DNA of 64,000 bases from Rossellomorea pakistanensis (GCF_016908495.1 NZ_JAFBDZ010000001.1:372001-436000); one strand, 5' to 3'; shown: positions 42,528 to 52,412, counted from the first letter of the stretch. Notes: a model not told the origin generated them from the letters alone. Made by a program: numbers and translations.

Positions 42528-44981
42528 ATGTCAACAATAGAGCGCTATCAAGATTTGCCTCTTGAAGAGGTGTTAGGCGACCGATTTGGACGTTATAGTA
42601 AATATATTATTCAAGAACGCGCCCTCCCAGATGCTAGAGATGGGCTGAAACCTGTCCAAAGACGTATATTATATGCGATGTATTTCGAAGGGAATACAAA
42701 CGAAAAAGGTTTTAGAAAATCTGCCAAAACGGTCGGTAATGTAATCGGAAATTATCACCCGCATGGTGATACTTCTGTTTATGATGCAATGGTTAGGATG
42801 AGTCAAGAGTGGAAAGTACGAAAATACCTTGTTGAAATGCATGGGAACAACGGTAGTGTAGATGGCGATCCACCCGCTGCAATGCGTTATACAGAAGCAA
42901 GACTCTCGGCTATCTCTGCAGAACTTCTAAGAGACATTGATAAAAAAACTGTGGATTTTGTCCCAAATTTCGATGATACCTCAAAAGAACCAACCGTTTT
43001 GCCAGCTCGCTTTCCAAACCTGCTTGTAAATGGATCGACAGGAATATCATCAGGGTATGCAACTGAAATTCCACCACATCAATTAGGTGAAGTGATTGAT
43101 GCGACAATCATGAGAATCGAAAAACCTGATTGCAGTGTAGATGAATTGATGACAGCCATAAAAGGACCGGATTTTCCAACTGGCGGAATCATTCAAGGTG
43201 TAGATGGGATTAAAAAAGCATATGAAACGGGAAAAGGTAAGATTGTCATTCGAGGAAAAGCAGATATCGAGAGTATCCGTGGAGGCAGGCAGCAAATCGT
43301 CATTACGGAAATTCCATTCGAAGTAAACAAAGCTAACCTTGTGAAAAAGATGGACGAACTACGTGTCGACCGTAAAGTAGAAGGAATTTCTGAAGTCCGT
43401 GATGAAACCGACCGTACAGGCTTGCGAATTGTCATTGAACTAAAAAAAGAAGCAGATTCTGAAGGAGTCCTAAACTACCTGTATAAAAATAGTGACTTAC
43501 AAGTAGCCTTTAACTTTAACATGGTAGCCATTTATAATAGACGTCCAACCCTAATGGGAATTCGTCAACTATTAGATGCCTATATTAGTCATCAGAGAGA
43601 AGTAGTGAGAAATAGATCACAATTTGAACTCGACCGTGCTAAAGAACGTCAACATATTGTCGAAGGTCTAATGAAGGCACTTTCGATATTAGATGAAGTG
43701 ATCGCCACGATTCGTGCATCAAAAGATAAAAGAGATGCGAAAAATAATTTAATGGATCAATTCCAATTTACGGAAGCACAATCAGAGGCAATTGTATCTC
43801 TTCAATTATATCGATTGACGAATACAGATATTACAGCTTTAAGAGAAGAAGCGGAAGAACTTTCAAAAAAAATCGAAGAATTAACTTCTATTCTCGATAG
43901 TGAGCGTAAGTTAATGGCTGTCATAAAAAAAGAGTTAAAAGGAATTAAAAAACAATATAATGACGAGAGACGTTCAAAAATTGAAGAGCAAATCGAAGAA
44001 TTAAAAATTAATCTAGAAGTTTTAGTTGCATCAGAAGATGTCATGGTTACCGTAACACGAGATGGCTACATAAAGAGAACGAGTTTAAGATCTTATTCTG
44101 CTTCTAATGGACAAGATTTAGCAATGAAGGAAACTGACCGGCTCATGTCCCAGATGGAAATGAACACAACTGATGTTTTACTCTTATTTACTAACAAAGG
44201 GAATTATTTATATCATCCTGTTCATGAGCTTCCTGATATTCGCTGGAAGGATCTTGGACAACATGTTGGAAACTTAATTCCAATTGATCGTGACGAACAA
44301 ATTATTAAAGCGGTTCCTGTCAAGGAATTTACGGATTCACAATTCCTAACGTTTATTACCAAGAATGGAATGACGAAGAAATCACAGCTTTCACAATATA
44401 AAGCGCAACGATACTCCAAGCCCCTTGTTGCCATTAACCTCAAGGGAGATGACCATGTAGTAAACGTCCATGTAACCGATGGTAGGCAAGACCTTTTCAT
44501 CGCAACCCACTTGAGCTACGGGCTATGGTTTAACGAAGAAGAAGTAAATGTCGTAGGCCCACGAGCAGCAGGTGTGAAAGGGATTAATTTAAAAGAAAAT
44601 GATTTCGTGGTTTCAGGGAAGGTTGTCTCTAATCCTGAAAAAGATTGCGTCGTGATTACAACTCAACGCGGTGCAATGAAGAAAATGAAGCTTAAAGAAT
44701 TTGAAAAATCGGGTCGCGCAAAACGTGGTGTGATGATGCTAAGAGAATTAAAGTCTAATCCACATCGTATAGCTGGAATGAATATAGCAAGAGACAATGA
44801 CGTAATCTCGATATTCACTGAAAAAGGGATCATTGAACAAATCCAAATAAATGAATTACGCTACAACGACCGATACTCAAATGGCTCTTTCGTGATTGAT
44901 GAGGGAGAAAGCGGAAAAGTAGTAGGAACATGGGAAAATTCAGAGACACTATTAGAAAAAAATGATTCTGAAACAAAATAA
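42528..44981 (+). CDS. parC: DNA topoisomerase IV subunit A
   Basis: An 817-residue DNA-cleaving subunit. The catalytic tyrosine is Tyr121 in AMRYTEARLS. In the quinolone-resistance region (HPHGDTSVYDAMVR, residues about 77-90) the positions aligned with S. aureus GrlA Ser80 and Glu84 are Thr82 and Asp86, probably natural variants. The C-terminal beta-pinwheel carries repeats such as KKSQLSQY and GVMMLRELK. It is co-transcribed with parE (3-nt gap, AAAGGAGG as ribosome binding site inside the end of parE). Confidence 0.98.
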   Translation: MSTIERYQDLPLEEVLGDRFGRYSKYIIQERALPDARDGLKPVQRRILYAMYFEGNTNEKGFRKSAKTVGNVIGNYHPHGDTSVYDAMVRMSQEWKVRKYLVEMHGNNGSVDGDPPAAMRYTEARLSAISAELLRDIDKKTVDFVPNFDDTSKEPTVLPARFPNLLVNGSTGISSGYATEIPPHQLGEVIDATIMRIEKPDCSVDELMTAIKGPDFPTGGIIQGVDGIKKAYETGKGKIVIRGKADIESIRGGRQQIVITEIPFEVNKANLVKKMDELRVDRKVEGISEVRDETDRTGLRIVIELKKEADSEGVLNYLYKNSDLQVAFNFNMVAIYNRRPTLMGIRQLLDAYISHQREVVRNRSQFELDRAKERQHIVEGLMKALSILDEVIATIRASKDKRDAKNNLMDQFQFTEAQSEAIVSLQLYRLTNTDITALREEAEELSKKIEELTSILDSERKLMAVIKKELKGIKKQYNDERRSKIEEQIEELKINLEVLVASEDVMVTVTRDGYIKRTSLRSYSASNGQDLAMKETDRLMSQMEMNTTDVLLLFTNKGNYLYHPVHELPDIRWKDLGQHVGNLIPIDRDEQIIKAVPVKEFTDSQFLTFITKNGMTKKSQLSQYKAQRYSKPLVAINLKGDDHVVNVHVTDGRQDLFIATHLSYGLWFNEEEVNVVGPRAAGVKGINLKENDFVVSGKVVSNPEKDCVVITTQRGAMKKMKLKEFEKSGRAKRGVMMLRELKSNPHRIAGMNIARDNDVISIFTEKGIIEQIQINELRYNDRYSNGSFVIDEGESGKVVGTWENSETLLEKNDSETK

Positions 44982-44984
44982 ATA

Positions 44985-45036
44985 AAAAGGGATGACTCTT
45001 ACGTGGAAGACACCACAAAGGAGTCATCTCTTTTTT
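44985..45036 (+). terminator. Terminator after parEC
   Basis: AAAAGGGATGACTC pairs with GAGTCATCTCTTTT (one G-T), followed by TT. Confidence 0.8.
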
Positions 45037-45361
45037 AATGAAACCTATCCTTTTTTCCTCCTCATGGAAGGCTTTTGCATTTAAAATAATACTCCTCATA
45101 TAAACTCAACCCTAACAATAGAAATATACAAAGAGTTTAGAATATTATTTATACTAATTTTTGTAATTTTATACTAAATTTCATCTTTTCATAATCTTAT
45201 AATATCAAATAGAAAAATGATGAAAATTCTTGTTTTTTAAAGTTTCTATCAATTTAATATTGAAGGTTTCCTACTATTTTGATACATTAGAGAATGTGTA
45301 TTTATACCTTAAGCACCATTTGGCTACATTTATCACAAAATTTTAACAAGGGGGGAATACG

Positions 45362-46789
45362 ATGGATTTTTTTACAAGTATTATAGGGAGTATCAGTGAT
45401 ATCGTTTGGTCATATATTCTCATAGCTGGTTTAATTGGGCTGGGTTTATATTTTTCGATCCGATCTAATTTTGTTCAATTTCGCTATTTAGGTGAGATGT
45501 TCAGATTACTTTTTGATAAAGCTTCCATCACTGCTGATGGAAAAAAAGGGATATCTTCGTTCCAAGCATTTACAATCAGTACAGCTTCACGTGTCGGGAC
45601 AGGAAATTTAGCCGGAGTAGCTACCGCCATCGCAGCTGGAGGACCTGGGGCTGTTTTCTGGATGTGGTTAATCGCTTTAGTTGGAGGGGCTTCGAGCTTT
45701 ATTGAAAGTACCCTTGCCCAAATTTATAAGGTAAAAGATAAAGATGGGTTTAGAGGTGGTCCAGCTTACTATATGGAAAAAGGTTTAAATGCTCGTTGGA
45801 TGGGGATTTTATTTGCGATCATTATCACGTTTTGTTTTGGGCTTGTATTCAATTCTGTTCAGTCCAATACTATTTCTATTGCCGTCAATGAAGCATACGG
45901 TTTAAACCGAACTACAATTGGGCTTATCTTAGCAGCCTTAACAGCACTTATCATTTTTGGTGGAATCAAAAGAATTGCCCAAGTAACTCAGATCTTCGTT
46001 CCGGTTATGGCCATTTTATATTTACTTTTAGCATTTTTTGTATTAATTAAAAACATCGGGTTATTACCAGATATGTTTGTCCTTATTTTTGAAAGTGCTT
46101 TCGGATTACGTGAAGTAGTAAGCGGTGGTGTAGGTGCCGCTATTATGATGGGAATCAAGCGCGGATTATTCTCTAATGAGGCAGGGATGGGGAGTGCACC
46201 AAATGCAGCTGCAACAGCAGGAGTTTCCCACCCTACAAAACAAGGTTTAATACAGACACTGGGTGTTTTTACAGACACATTACTGATCTGTACTGCCACT
46301 GCATTTCTAATTATACTCTCCGATCAATACACTGCAGGATCAGATGGGATTCGCTTAACTCAAGATGCGTTAGCCTATCATGTAGGTGATTGGGCAAGTT
46401 TATTTATTGCTGTTGCGATTTTCTTGTTCGCCTTTAGTTCTATTATTGGTAACTATTACTATGGTGAAACAAACATTGAGTTTATTAAAAACAGCCGTGT
46501 ATCACTTTTCATTTATCGACTTGCTGTAATTGGTATGGTAATCTTTGGAGCAGTTGTAAAACTTGATGTCGTTTGGAGTCTCGCTGATTTATCAATGGGG
46601 ATCATGGCCATTATTAACCTTATAGCCATTACATTATTAGCCCCAATAGCTTTAGCAGCATTAAAAGATTATCGAGCTCAAAAGAAATTAGGGAAAGACC
46701 CTGTATTCTATTCCAACTCTATTAAAGGGTTAAAAGGAATTGAGTGCTGGGATGAAAAACCTACTGAAGAAAAAAGGGAAAGTCTATAA
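45362..46789 (+). CDS. alsT: Sodium:alanine (AGCS-family) symporter
   Basis: A 475-residue amino-acid symporter with about 10-11 helices. Family signatures are STASRVGTGNLAGVATAI (about residue 77), GGPGAVFWMW and RGLFSNEAGMGSAPNAAA. The B. subtilis homologue AlsT, in the same neighbourhood, transports glutamine/alanine-type substrates with Na+. AAGGGGGGAA precedes the ATG. A 380-bp upstream region separates it from parC; I find no convincing TnrA or CodY box in it. A hairpin terminator follows. Confidence 0.94.
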   Translation: MDFFTSIIGSISDIVWSYILIAGLIGLGLYFSIRSNFVQFRYLGEMFRLLFDKASITADGKKGISSFQAFTISTASRVGTGNLAGVATAIAAGGPGAVFWMWLIALVGGASSFIESTLAQIYKVKDKDGFRGGPAYYMEKGLNARWMGILFAIIITFCFGLVFNSVQSNTISIAVNEAYGLNRTTIGLILAALTALIIFGGIKRIAQVTQIFVPVMAILYLLLAFFVLIKNIGLLPDMFVLIFESAFGLREVVSGGVGAAIMMGIKRGLFSNEAGMGSAPNAAATAGVSHPTKQGLIQTLGVFTDTLLICTATAFLIILSDQYTAGSDGIRLTQDALAYHVGDWASLFIAVAIFLFAFSSIIGNYYYGETNIEFIKNSRVSLFIYRLAVIGMVIFGAVVKLDVVWSLADLSMGIMAIINLIAITLLAPIALAALKDYRAQKKLGKDPVFYSNSIKGLKGIECWDEKPTEEKRESL

Positions 46790-46795
46790 TGAAGG

Positions 46796-46827
46796 AAAAA
46801 GAATCAGTTCTGCTGATTCTTTTTTTA
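46796..46827 (+). terminator. Terminator after alsT
   Basis: AAAAAGAATCAG/CTGATTCTTTTT, perfect 12-bp stem with a short loop. Confidence 0.85.
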
Positions 46828-46927
46828 TTCGTAAAAGAGAGGAAAATGTACTTTCAGTTTAAAATGGATAAAATCTCTTTTTCTGGTGAGAATAGTAATG
46901 AATATTTTCATCAAGGAGAGTCGAACT

Positions 46928-47695
46928 ATGCGTAAAGAGTTATTATTTGCCTTTGCTGCCTTCTTCATTTTGTCACTAAATGCATTAGCTGGAAATTTTG
47001 TACAGGAGGAAGATGAAAATAACGCTCTAGTAATCGATACATACGAAGTAGATGTAACTGGTAACGGAAAGCCAGATAAAATTGTACTATGGGGGAAACC
47101 ATTTCCTGACGCATTGTATTATAACAAAGTATGGTCTGAAATCATTACAGATGATAAGAAGTCTTTTCAGATTGACTATGAGGGTGGCTATGAACCCAAA
47201 ATTGAATTTATAGACTTCAACCATGATGGTGTAAAGGATTTACTCCAATCATCTGCAGCTGGAGGAAGTGGTGGACTTTATCATTTCACTCTTTACACTT
47301 TGGCTAATAACACTTTAACGGATATTGGTTTACCAGAATCGCTAACCATCCAAGCTCATTTCGAAGACAATTATAAAGCATCGATTACATTTGAAGATAC
47401 CAATCAATCCTATACCGTCGATTTATCTGACCGGAAGGAAGAATATAATCGTCTTGGCTTATACCATAACGGAAGACTAAATGAGCCTACTGAATTAATG
47501 GTTGTACCCTATGCATTTTTCGAACCAGTAAAGATAAAAGGGAAGGAGGGATATGGATTAAAAGGGAACCAGCAAATAAGTGGAGCGTATCATGCAGATG
47601 GAATCGGATTTGCAGCATCGTATTGGTATTATGAGAACGGAAAATGGGTGCTCCAGAAGATTGTATGGGAAGAAACCAGTGCAAAAGAAGAATAG
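46928..47695 (+). CDS. Secreted VCBS/FG-GAP-like protein (YnfC-like by position)
   Basis: A 255-residue exported protein. A signal peptide (1-20, cleavage near ALAGN) is followed by DVTGNGKPDKIVLWG and DFNHDGVKDLLQS, two acidic D-x-x-G-x-G/D-x-x-D loops typical of calcium-binding VCBS/FG-GAP repeats. The C-terminal half (about 150-250) has no motif I recognise. The ATG at 46928 follows AAGGAGAG; the longer frame from 46886 is not supported. In B. subtilis a putative lipoprotein gene, ynfC, sits next to parC and alsT; equivalence is a guess from position. It is the last gene of the conserved block. Confidence 0.75.
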   Translation: MRKELLFAFAAFFILSLNALAGNFVQEEDENNALVIDTYEVDVTGNGKPDKIVLWGKPFPDALYYNKVWSEIITDDKKSFQIDYEGGYEPKIEFIDFNHDGVKDLLQSSAAGGSGGLYHFTLYTLANNTLTDIGLPESLTIQAHFEDNYKASITFEDTNQSYTVDLSDRKEEYNRLGLYHNGRLNEPTELMVVPYAFFEPVKIKGKEGYGLKGNQQISGAYHADGIGFAASYWYYENGKWVLQKIVWEETSAKEE

Positions 47696-47714
47696 GGGGT
47701 TTCAAATTGATAGC

Positions 47715-47749
47715 AAAAACTTGAGGAACAATATGATCCTCAAGTTTTT
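47715..47749 (+). terminator. Terminator after the VCBS-like gene
   Basis: Perfect 13-bp stem AAAAACTTGAGGA/TCCTCAAGTTTTT. Confidence 0.85.
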
Positions 47750-48290
<541 letters not shown>

Positions 48291-48297
48291 TTCATGT

Positions 48298-48358
48298 GAA
48301 CGATAATCCTCCTTTTGAACGATAATGGTTTATATTTGTACGGATAATGAATTATCGT
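48298..48358. repeat. GAACGATAAT repeats upstream of the XerD-like recombinase
   Basis: Two direct copies of GAACGATAAT (48298-48307 and 48317-48326) are followed by the palindrome GATAATGAATTATC (48343-48356), whose right arm continues as ATTATCGT, the inverse of the same word. They end 32 bp before the recombinase start and may be binding sites for it or for a repressor. Confidence 0.6.
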
Positions 48359-48390
48359 CTAATCCAATTTTGATTTAGGAGGTTTTTGAC

Positions 48391-49296
48391 TTGCACCTAA
48401 AAGCTGCAATAGACGAATTCATTTTGTACATTCAAATTGAAAAAAATTACTCATCGCATACGATTGACAGTTACGAATACGATTTAAATCAATTTTTAGC
48501 CTTTTTACAGAATCATAATTATTCAACAGATTTGGATTCTATTACCAAAACCCAAGTACGCCGATTTATCCAGCATCAGCTCGGAACCCAAAAGCAAAAA
48601 CCACGGTCCATGAACAGAAAAATTTCCTGTTTAAAGTCTTTCACCAAATACTGCATACAGGAAAAATACCTCATGCATGACTTTATGGGTGGAATTGAAA
48701 CACCGAAAACGGATGACAAACTGCCGGTATATATGACGCTTAGTGATCTAAAGAAACTGTTTCACTCGCTTGAACAGGAAAATTCGACTTTATCAAAGCG
48801 TAATGAAGCGATGTTTAAGCTGTTGGCTACAACTGGCATGAGACGCTCCGAATTGGTATCTCTAACGTGGGAGCAGCTGGATTTATCCAAACAAACGATT
48901 CGGATTTATGGAAAAGGCAAAAAAGAACGATTATTACCCCTTCACCCGCTCCTTATTCCCCTTCTTTCTGCTTATAAGGAGTCTTTGGAAGATTATCAAA
49001 CGTATGCGACAGAACCGGTTTTTTTAAATAAAGATAAAAACCCGCTCAATCCACGTGGTTTGCATTTAATTTTTAAAAATGCCTTACGGAAAGCGGGTCT
49101 TCCTCCCTCTCGCTTTTCATTGCATCATTTGCGTCATACCTTTGCGACATTAATGCTGCAAGAAAATAAGAATAACGTGGAATTACGGACGCTGCAGGAA
49201 TTATTAGGCCATGAAAGTATCACTTCAACAGAAGTCTATACCCATGTAGAGTTTGAACAGAAAAAGAAGGCCATTGATTCGTTTAATATCTTTTAA
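48391..49296 (+). CDS. XerC/XerD-like tyrosine recombinase
   Basis: A 301-residue site-specific recombinase. The N-terminal SAM-like core-binding domain (about 1-85) is followed by a catalytic domain with Arg in GMRRSELVSL, the Lys beta-hairpin GKGKKERLLPL, HHLRHTFATL, LLGHESI and the nucleophile Tyr in STEVYTHV. Length and layout fit XerC/XerD, but it stands at the edge of an accessory island, not in a housekeeping context, so it may move or invert local DNA. The start is TTG with a strong TTAGGAGG. It looks richer in G+C than the flanking intergenic DNA. It is convergent with the next recombinase. Confidence 0.9.
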   Translation: MHLKAAIDEFILYIQIEKNYSSHTIDSYEYDLNQFLAFLQNHNYSTDLDSITKTQVRRFIQHQLGTQKQKPRSMNRKISCLKSFTKYCIQEKYLMHDFMGGIETPKTDDKLPVYMTLSDLKKLFHSLEQENSTLSKRNEAMFKLLATTGMRRSELVSLTWEQLDLSKQTIRIYGKGKKERLLPLHPLLIPLLSAYKESLEDYQTYATEPVFLNKDKNPLNPRGLHLIFKNALRKAGLPPSRFSLHHLRHTFATLMLQENKNNVELRTLQELLGHESITSTEVYTHVEFEQKKKAIDSFNIF

Positions 49297-49343
49297 GCCC
49301 CTATTCATATCTTAACGGAAAGAAACTACCCATCATAGGGTAA

Positions 49344-50768
49344 TTATCTTTTTGCTGTAAAGAACTCTTGTGCAGTACTTGGTTGATAAAACCCATAAGA
49401 AGCCTGCTGCGTTTGCTGTAAATGCATGGGAGCAGGCCCTCCTGCACTTGATTGGAAATGGCTTTGATGCTGGTGAGGCGTATAAGGATAAGCATCTGCC
49501 GGATAATATTCTCCCCCTTTTGTGAATATGGGGTTTATTTTATCCGGCATTACTTGTGGTTGTGACATCATTTGCTGCATTTTTGACATGGTATAACGAA
49601 TCATTTGGTCCTTAAATAAATTTACATAGTACATATTTTTCATCTGTTCTTCAAATGCAACGGGTAACTGTTCATAAATTGTTTCCAGTTGCATAACAAC
49701 TCCAAATTTCTCTTCCATTTCGAGAGCTGTTTCCAGCACCGTTTCTAATAGAAGCTGAGCCATACGGATTTGTTTCACTTCTCGTGTATCACGTCGAAGA
49801 TAACGCTCTAATGCACCCAATTCTGTTTTCTTTGAATGTAACAATAGTAACCGAATAGCATTATCCTCTACTCCCATTTCATGAAAAATCGTTGCAATAC
49901 TATATCGCAATCCATGAGGAGTAAAATATTTATCTGTTTTTCCCTTCTTCTTTTGTTCAGTTTTATGCAGAGATGAATTATTTTCACCATTATTCTCTAT
50001 ATTTACGATCCAGCCTAAATGATTACATATCTTATTTACGATATAATTCATTTGCTTGTTTGCAAAAGCTTTTCCCCGCAGCCCGTACAAGAGGGAATCT
50101 TCGGGTAGCATCCCTTTTGTCTGGGCTGAAAAATAAGCTAATACCTTCGGTGGCAATGGGATAAAGCTTTCTCTATTCTTCGAATTAGGAGTTGTTTCTT
50201 GTTGATTACTTTCTTGTTTTACTGTTTTGGATTTAGTATATTCAATGCGTATTCCTCCAGCTTCAAAATCAAGTGATCTTACTTTTAATCGAATCAAGTT
50301 GGTGGAACGAAGGCCTGTATAGATATCTAATAACATCGGTGCTAAAACGTTTATCCCTTGTGCTTGCAAATCGTGGGCGGCTTTATATACCTGATAAAGT
50401 TCTGTAATTGACAAGTCTTTCGATAAGTATTTATCCGCTGTATAATCGGTAATATTTACTGTTAAAAATGGATTACCTTCGATAATTTTTGCGTTATTTA
50501 AATGGCGAAATAATGAAGCCATCGTACTTTTTTGTTGTTTCAGGGTATTGGGATTTTTACTAGCATGATCCTTTTTCCACTTCATAGCATACTCATACGT
50601 GACATTATCAATGGTTGGTTCTAATCCAATGCTTTTCATATGATCGGAGATAGCCTTAATGTTTCTACGATACGCGTTTTTTGAATTCGAAGACCAATCA
50701 CTCAATTGTTCTTGCGCCGTGTAGGCAGCTTCTAAGGTACTATTTGTTGTAAGTTTTAATTTATTCAT
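49344..50768 (-). CDS. Tyrosine recombinase with Gln/Pro-rich C-terminal tail
   Basis: A 474-residue phage-integrase-family protein. After a SAM-like N-terminal domain (about 15-105) the catalytic domain shows Arg in YTGLRSTNLIRL, H-x-x-R in TPHGLRYSIATI and a C-terminal HSKKTELGALERYLRRDT, where the Tyr should be the nucleophile. About 140 more residues follow, first helical (LLLETVLETALEMEEKFG), then rich in Gln, Pro, Tyr, Met and His; this tail is not usual for integrases. AAAAAGGAGAATC is the ribosome binding site. A branched hairpin with a T-run precedes the gene. The DNA it acts on is unknown. Confidence 0.82.
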   Translation of the reverse strand: MNKLKLTTNSTLEAAYTAQEQLSDWSSNSKNAYRRNIKAISDHMKSIGLEPTIDNVTYEYAMKWKKDHASKNPNTLKQQKSTMASLFRHLNNAKIIEGNPFLTVNITDYTADKYLSKDLSITELYQVYKAAHDLQAQGINVLAPMLLDIYTGLRSTNLIRLKVRSLDFEAGGIRIEYTKSKTVKQESNQQETTPNSKNRESFIPLPPKVLAYFSAQTKGMLPEDSLLYGLRGKAFANKQMNYIVNKICNHLGWIVNIENNGENNSSLHKTEQKKKGKTDKYFTPHGLRYSIATIFHEMGVEDNAIRLLLLHSKKTELGALERYLRRDTREVKQIRMAQLLLETVLETALEMEEKFGVVMQLETIYEQLPVAFEEQMKNMYYVNLFKDQMIRYTMSKMQQMMSQPQVMPDKINPIFTKGGEYYPADAYPYTPHQHQSHFQSSAGGPAPMHLQQTQQASYGFYQPSTAQEFFTAKR

Positions 50769-50798
50769 AAATTAGATTCTCCTTTTTTAAAACAAAAA

Positions 50799-50864
50799 AT
50801 CCCCAAACTTAATACCATCACCTAACGTGAAATACACGTTTAGCAATGCTAAAAGTTTGGGGAT
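50799..50864 (-). promoter_or_regulatory. Branched terminator-like leader upstream of the Gln/Pro-tailed recombinase
   Basis: A 12-bp closing stem ATCCCCAAACTT/AAGTTTGGGGAT encloses two further perfect hairpins: AACGTG-aaata-CACGTT and TAGC-AAT-GCTA. On the minus strand the closing stem is followed by TTTTTTGTTTT, so it resembles an intrinsic terminator 30 nt before the gene. It could be a terminator of upstream transcription, an attenuator, or a recombination site. Confidence 0.6.
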
Positions 50865-51301
50865 GTCCCTTGTTTATGTTATTTAATTTAAAGATATTTT
50901 AACATATTAACATCAAATGTCAATAATTTTATTAATTTGTTATATATTCCTAGTGTTGTATAAATATTTTCATGATTTTCATTTGGAAATTCCCATAGAA
51001 ATTCACTTCTATTATTTTTGGACAGAAAAAAATTAATACACAGTCCCTTATTTGGAATTACTCGTCTAAATCCTCTTTTTGGATTTTCAAAATCATCATC
51101 ATTGGAATTATTTGGATTTAAGGATGAAAAGTTAGTTCATCGGCATTTTAACTAAATTTTCTTAGCAAAATAAATACTTTGTTATAAGATGGTTAAAAAG
51201 AGCTTTTGTTCCCAGAATTTTTGAAGTAGGTTTATAATTTTTTTAATGCGTTTAGAATTCCTCATATTACTATTTTCTTTCAATAAATAATTAGTAATCT
51301 T
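50865..51301. other. AT-rich intergenic region
   Basis: About 435 bp. Several near-repeats of TTTGGAATT/TTTGGATTT occur between 50980 and 51120. I see no gene in it. Confidence 0.4.
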
Positions 51302-51496
51302 TCACTCATATTCCGATAAATCTTCAAGATGATCCTCAGCTGGAAAAGAAGGAAAAGAACGTTTAGCATATTCCAGCCCACCATCAACAGCGACTTTGCC
51401 GCAACCACATCTTTTATAATCGTACAGACTTTTTGATTCTATTATCTCATTACAATGCTTACATCGTATGATATTCCTTTGTAACTTCTTCTTCAA
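51302..51496 (-). CDS. Small zinc-ribbon protein (DUF7695-like)
   Basis: A 64-residue protein with two cysteine pairs, RCKHCNEII and KRCGCGKVAVDGG, forming a probable zinc ribbon, then a Tyr/Arg-rich and acidic end (EDLSEYE). This pattern (CKHCxxIIESK...CxCGxxxVDGG) is common in small Bacillus proteins of unknown function. The TTG at 51496 is chosen because AAAGGGTG lies about 6 nt upstream; a GTG at 51505 is the alternative. Such proteins often occur in mobile or accessory regions. Confidence 0.7.
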   Translation of the reverse strand: MKKKLQRNIIRCKHCNEIIESKSLYDYKRCGCGKVAVDGGLEYAKRSFPSFPAEDHLEDLSEYE

Positions 51497-51519
51497 CGCT
51501 AACACCCTTTACAAGTATT

Positions 51520-51667
51520 TTACGATTCCTCTTCTATCTTGATTATTTCATTTACTTCTTCTAATAAAATGTTTAACCTTTTTAATATATCTTCTGGTAC
51601 GCACCCTTTTATTATGTAGAGCAATCATTCGAGCTTCAAATTTACCACTTATATAAAAGAGGTATTC
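51520..51667 (-). pseudogene. Degraded gene remnant with a one-base frameshift
   Basis: The minus strand reads YISGKFEARMIALHNK in one frame and, after a run of four A (51607-51610 on the plus strand as T), continues as GCVPEDILKRLNILLEE and a stop in the next frame. Deleting one A joins them into about 48 sensible codons ending at TAA 51520. The part before it meets a TAG and has no start codon. This is a fragment of a decayed gene, or a frameshifted read; I do not recognise the family. Confidence 0.45.
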
Positions 51668-51812
51668 CTTCTAAATCTTAGCTTATATTTTACGTAATCA
51701 ACTAACAATCTTTTTGATAAGTGTTAATTAAGATATTTCATAAAATAAGCATTCCATGTATTTGGCAATTAAAAAATGTTGTTTACGTCAGTATGTTTTT
51801 TGAATAGAAATC

Positions 51813-51859
51813 AAGGCTTTATATACAAGTTATGCATAAAATCTTGTATATAAAGCCTT
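51813..51859. terminator. Strong hairpin downstream of the acetyltransferase operon
   Basis: A perfect 17-bp stem, AAGGCTTTATATACAAG/CTTGTATATAAAGCCTT, with a 13-nt loop, ends minus-strand transcription about 60 nt past the acetyltransferase gene. Confidence 0.65.
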
Positions 51860-51917
51860 ATTTAAAATAAATACTTATTTAATTAAAGCGCCCTTTTGTT
51901 GAATAAGGTGGATTGCA

Positions 51918-52388
51918 TTAGTTGGACTTAAAAATGCTAATAAAATAATCTTTTTCAGGAAAATCACCTTGATACTCAAAACCATTATTTAAATAAAAAT
52001 GTTTTAACTTTTCATTTCCAGCCCAACAATCTAAATAAATCGTCTTATTTACTTTCTTTGCAAAAGAACAAGCAAATTCTGTTATTACAGATCCAAATTT
52101 ATTCCCTTGGTATTCAGGAAGAATGGCAATTTGATACAAATATTTACTTTTAGAATCAATTGCTAATTCACTTAAACAATCTATTTCTTTTATGCCAAAA
52201 GTACCTAGTATTTCAGAGTCAATTAATAATACATATAAATAGTTATTCTGTATTTCGCTTATAATTTTATTGGTATCCCAAGGATAATCCCATTGGTTAA
52301 TCCCCTTTTTTTGTAAATCTAAAGTAACCTTATTTAACACATTAAGCACTTGTTGCAGATCGTTTAACTTAGCTAATTTAATTTGCAT
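51918..52388 (-). CDS. GNAT-family N-acetyltransferase
   Basis: A 156-residue acetyltransferase. The acetyl-CoA loop is visible in LYQIAILPEYQGNKFGSVI (Q-x-x-x-x-G form: YQGNKFG), preceded by the beta strand IDSEILGTFGI and followed by KLKHFYLNNGFEYQGDF, the usual C-terminal FY..NGF segment. WDYPWDTNKI near residue 33 is typical of a subset of uncharacterised bacterial GNATs. It is last in a minus-strand operon with a methyltransferase and a CoaB-like protein (24-nt gap). It looks more AT-rich than the core genes, suggesting transfer. Confidence 0.85.
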   Translation of the reverse strand: MQIKLAKLNDLQQVLNVLNKVTLDLQKKGINQWDYPWDTNKIISEIQNNYLYVLLIDSEILGTFGIKEIDCLSELAIDSKSKYLYQIAILPEYQGNKFGSVITEFACSFAKKVNKTIYLDCWAGNEKLKHFYLNNGFEYQGDFPEKDYFISIFKSN

Positions 52389-52412
52389 CTATTTTTTACT
52401 CCTAAGAAAACT

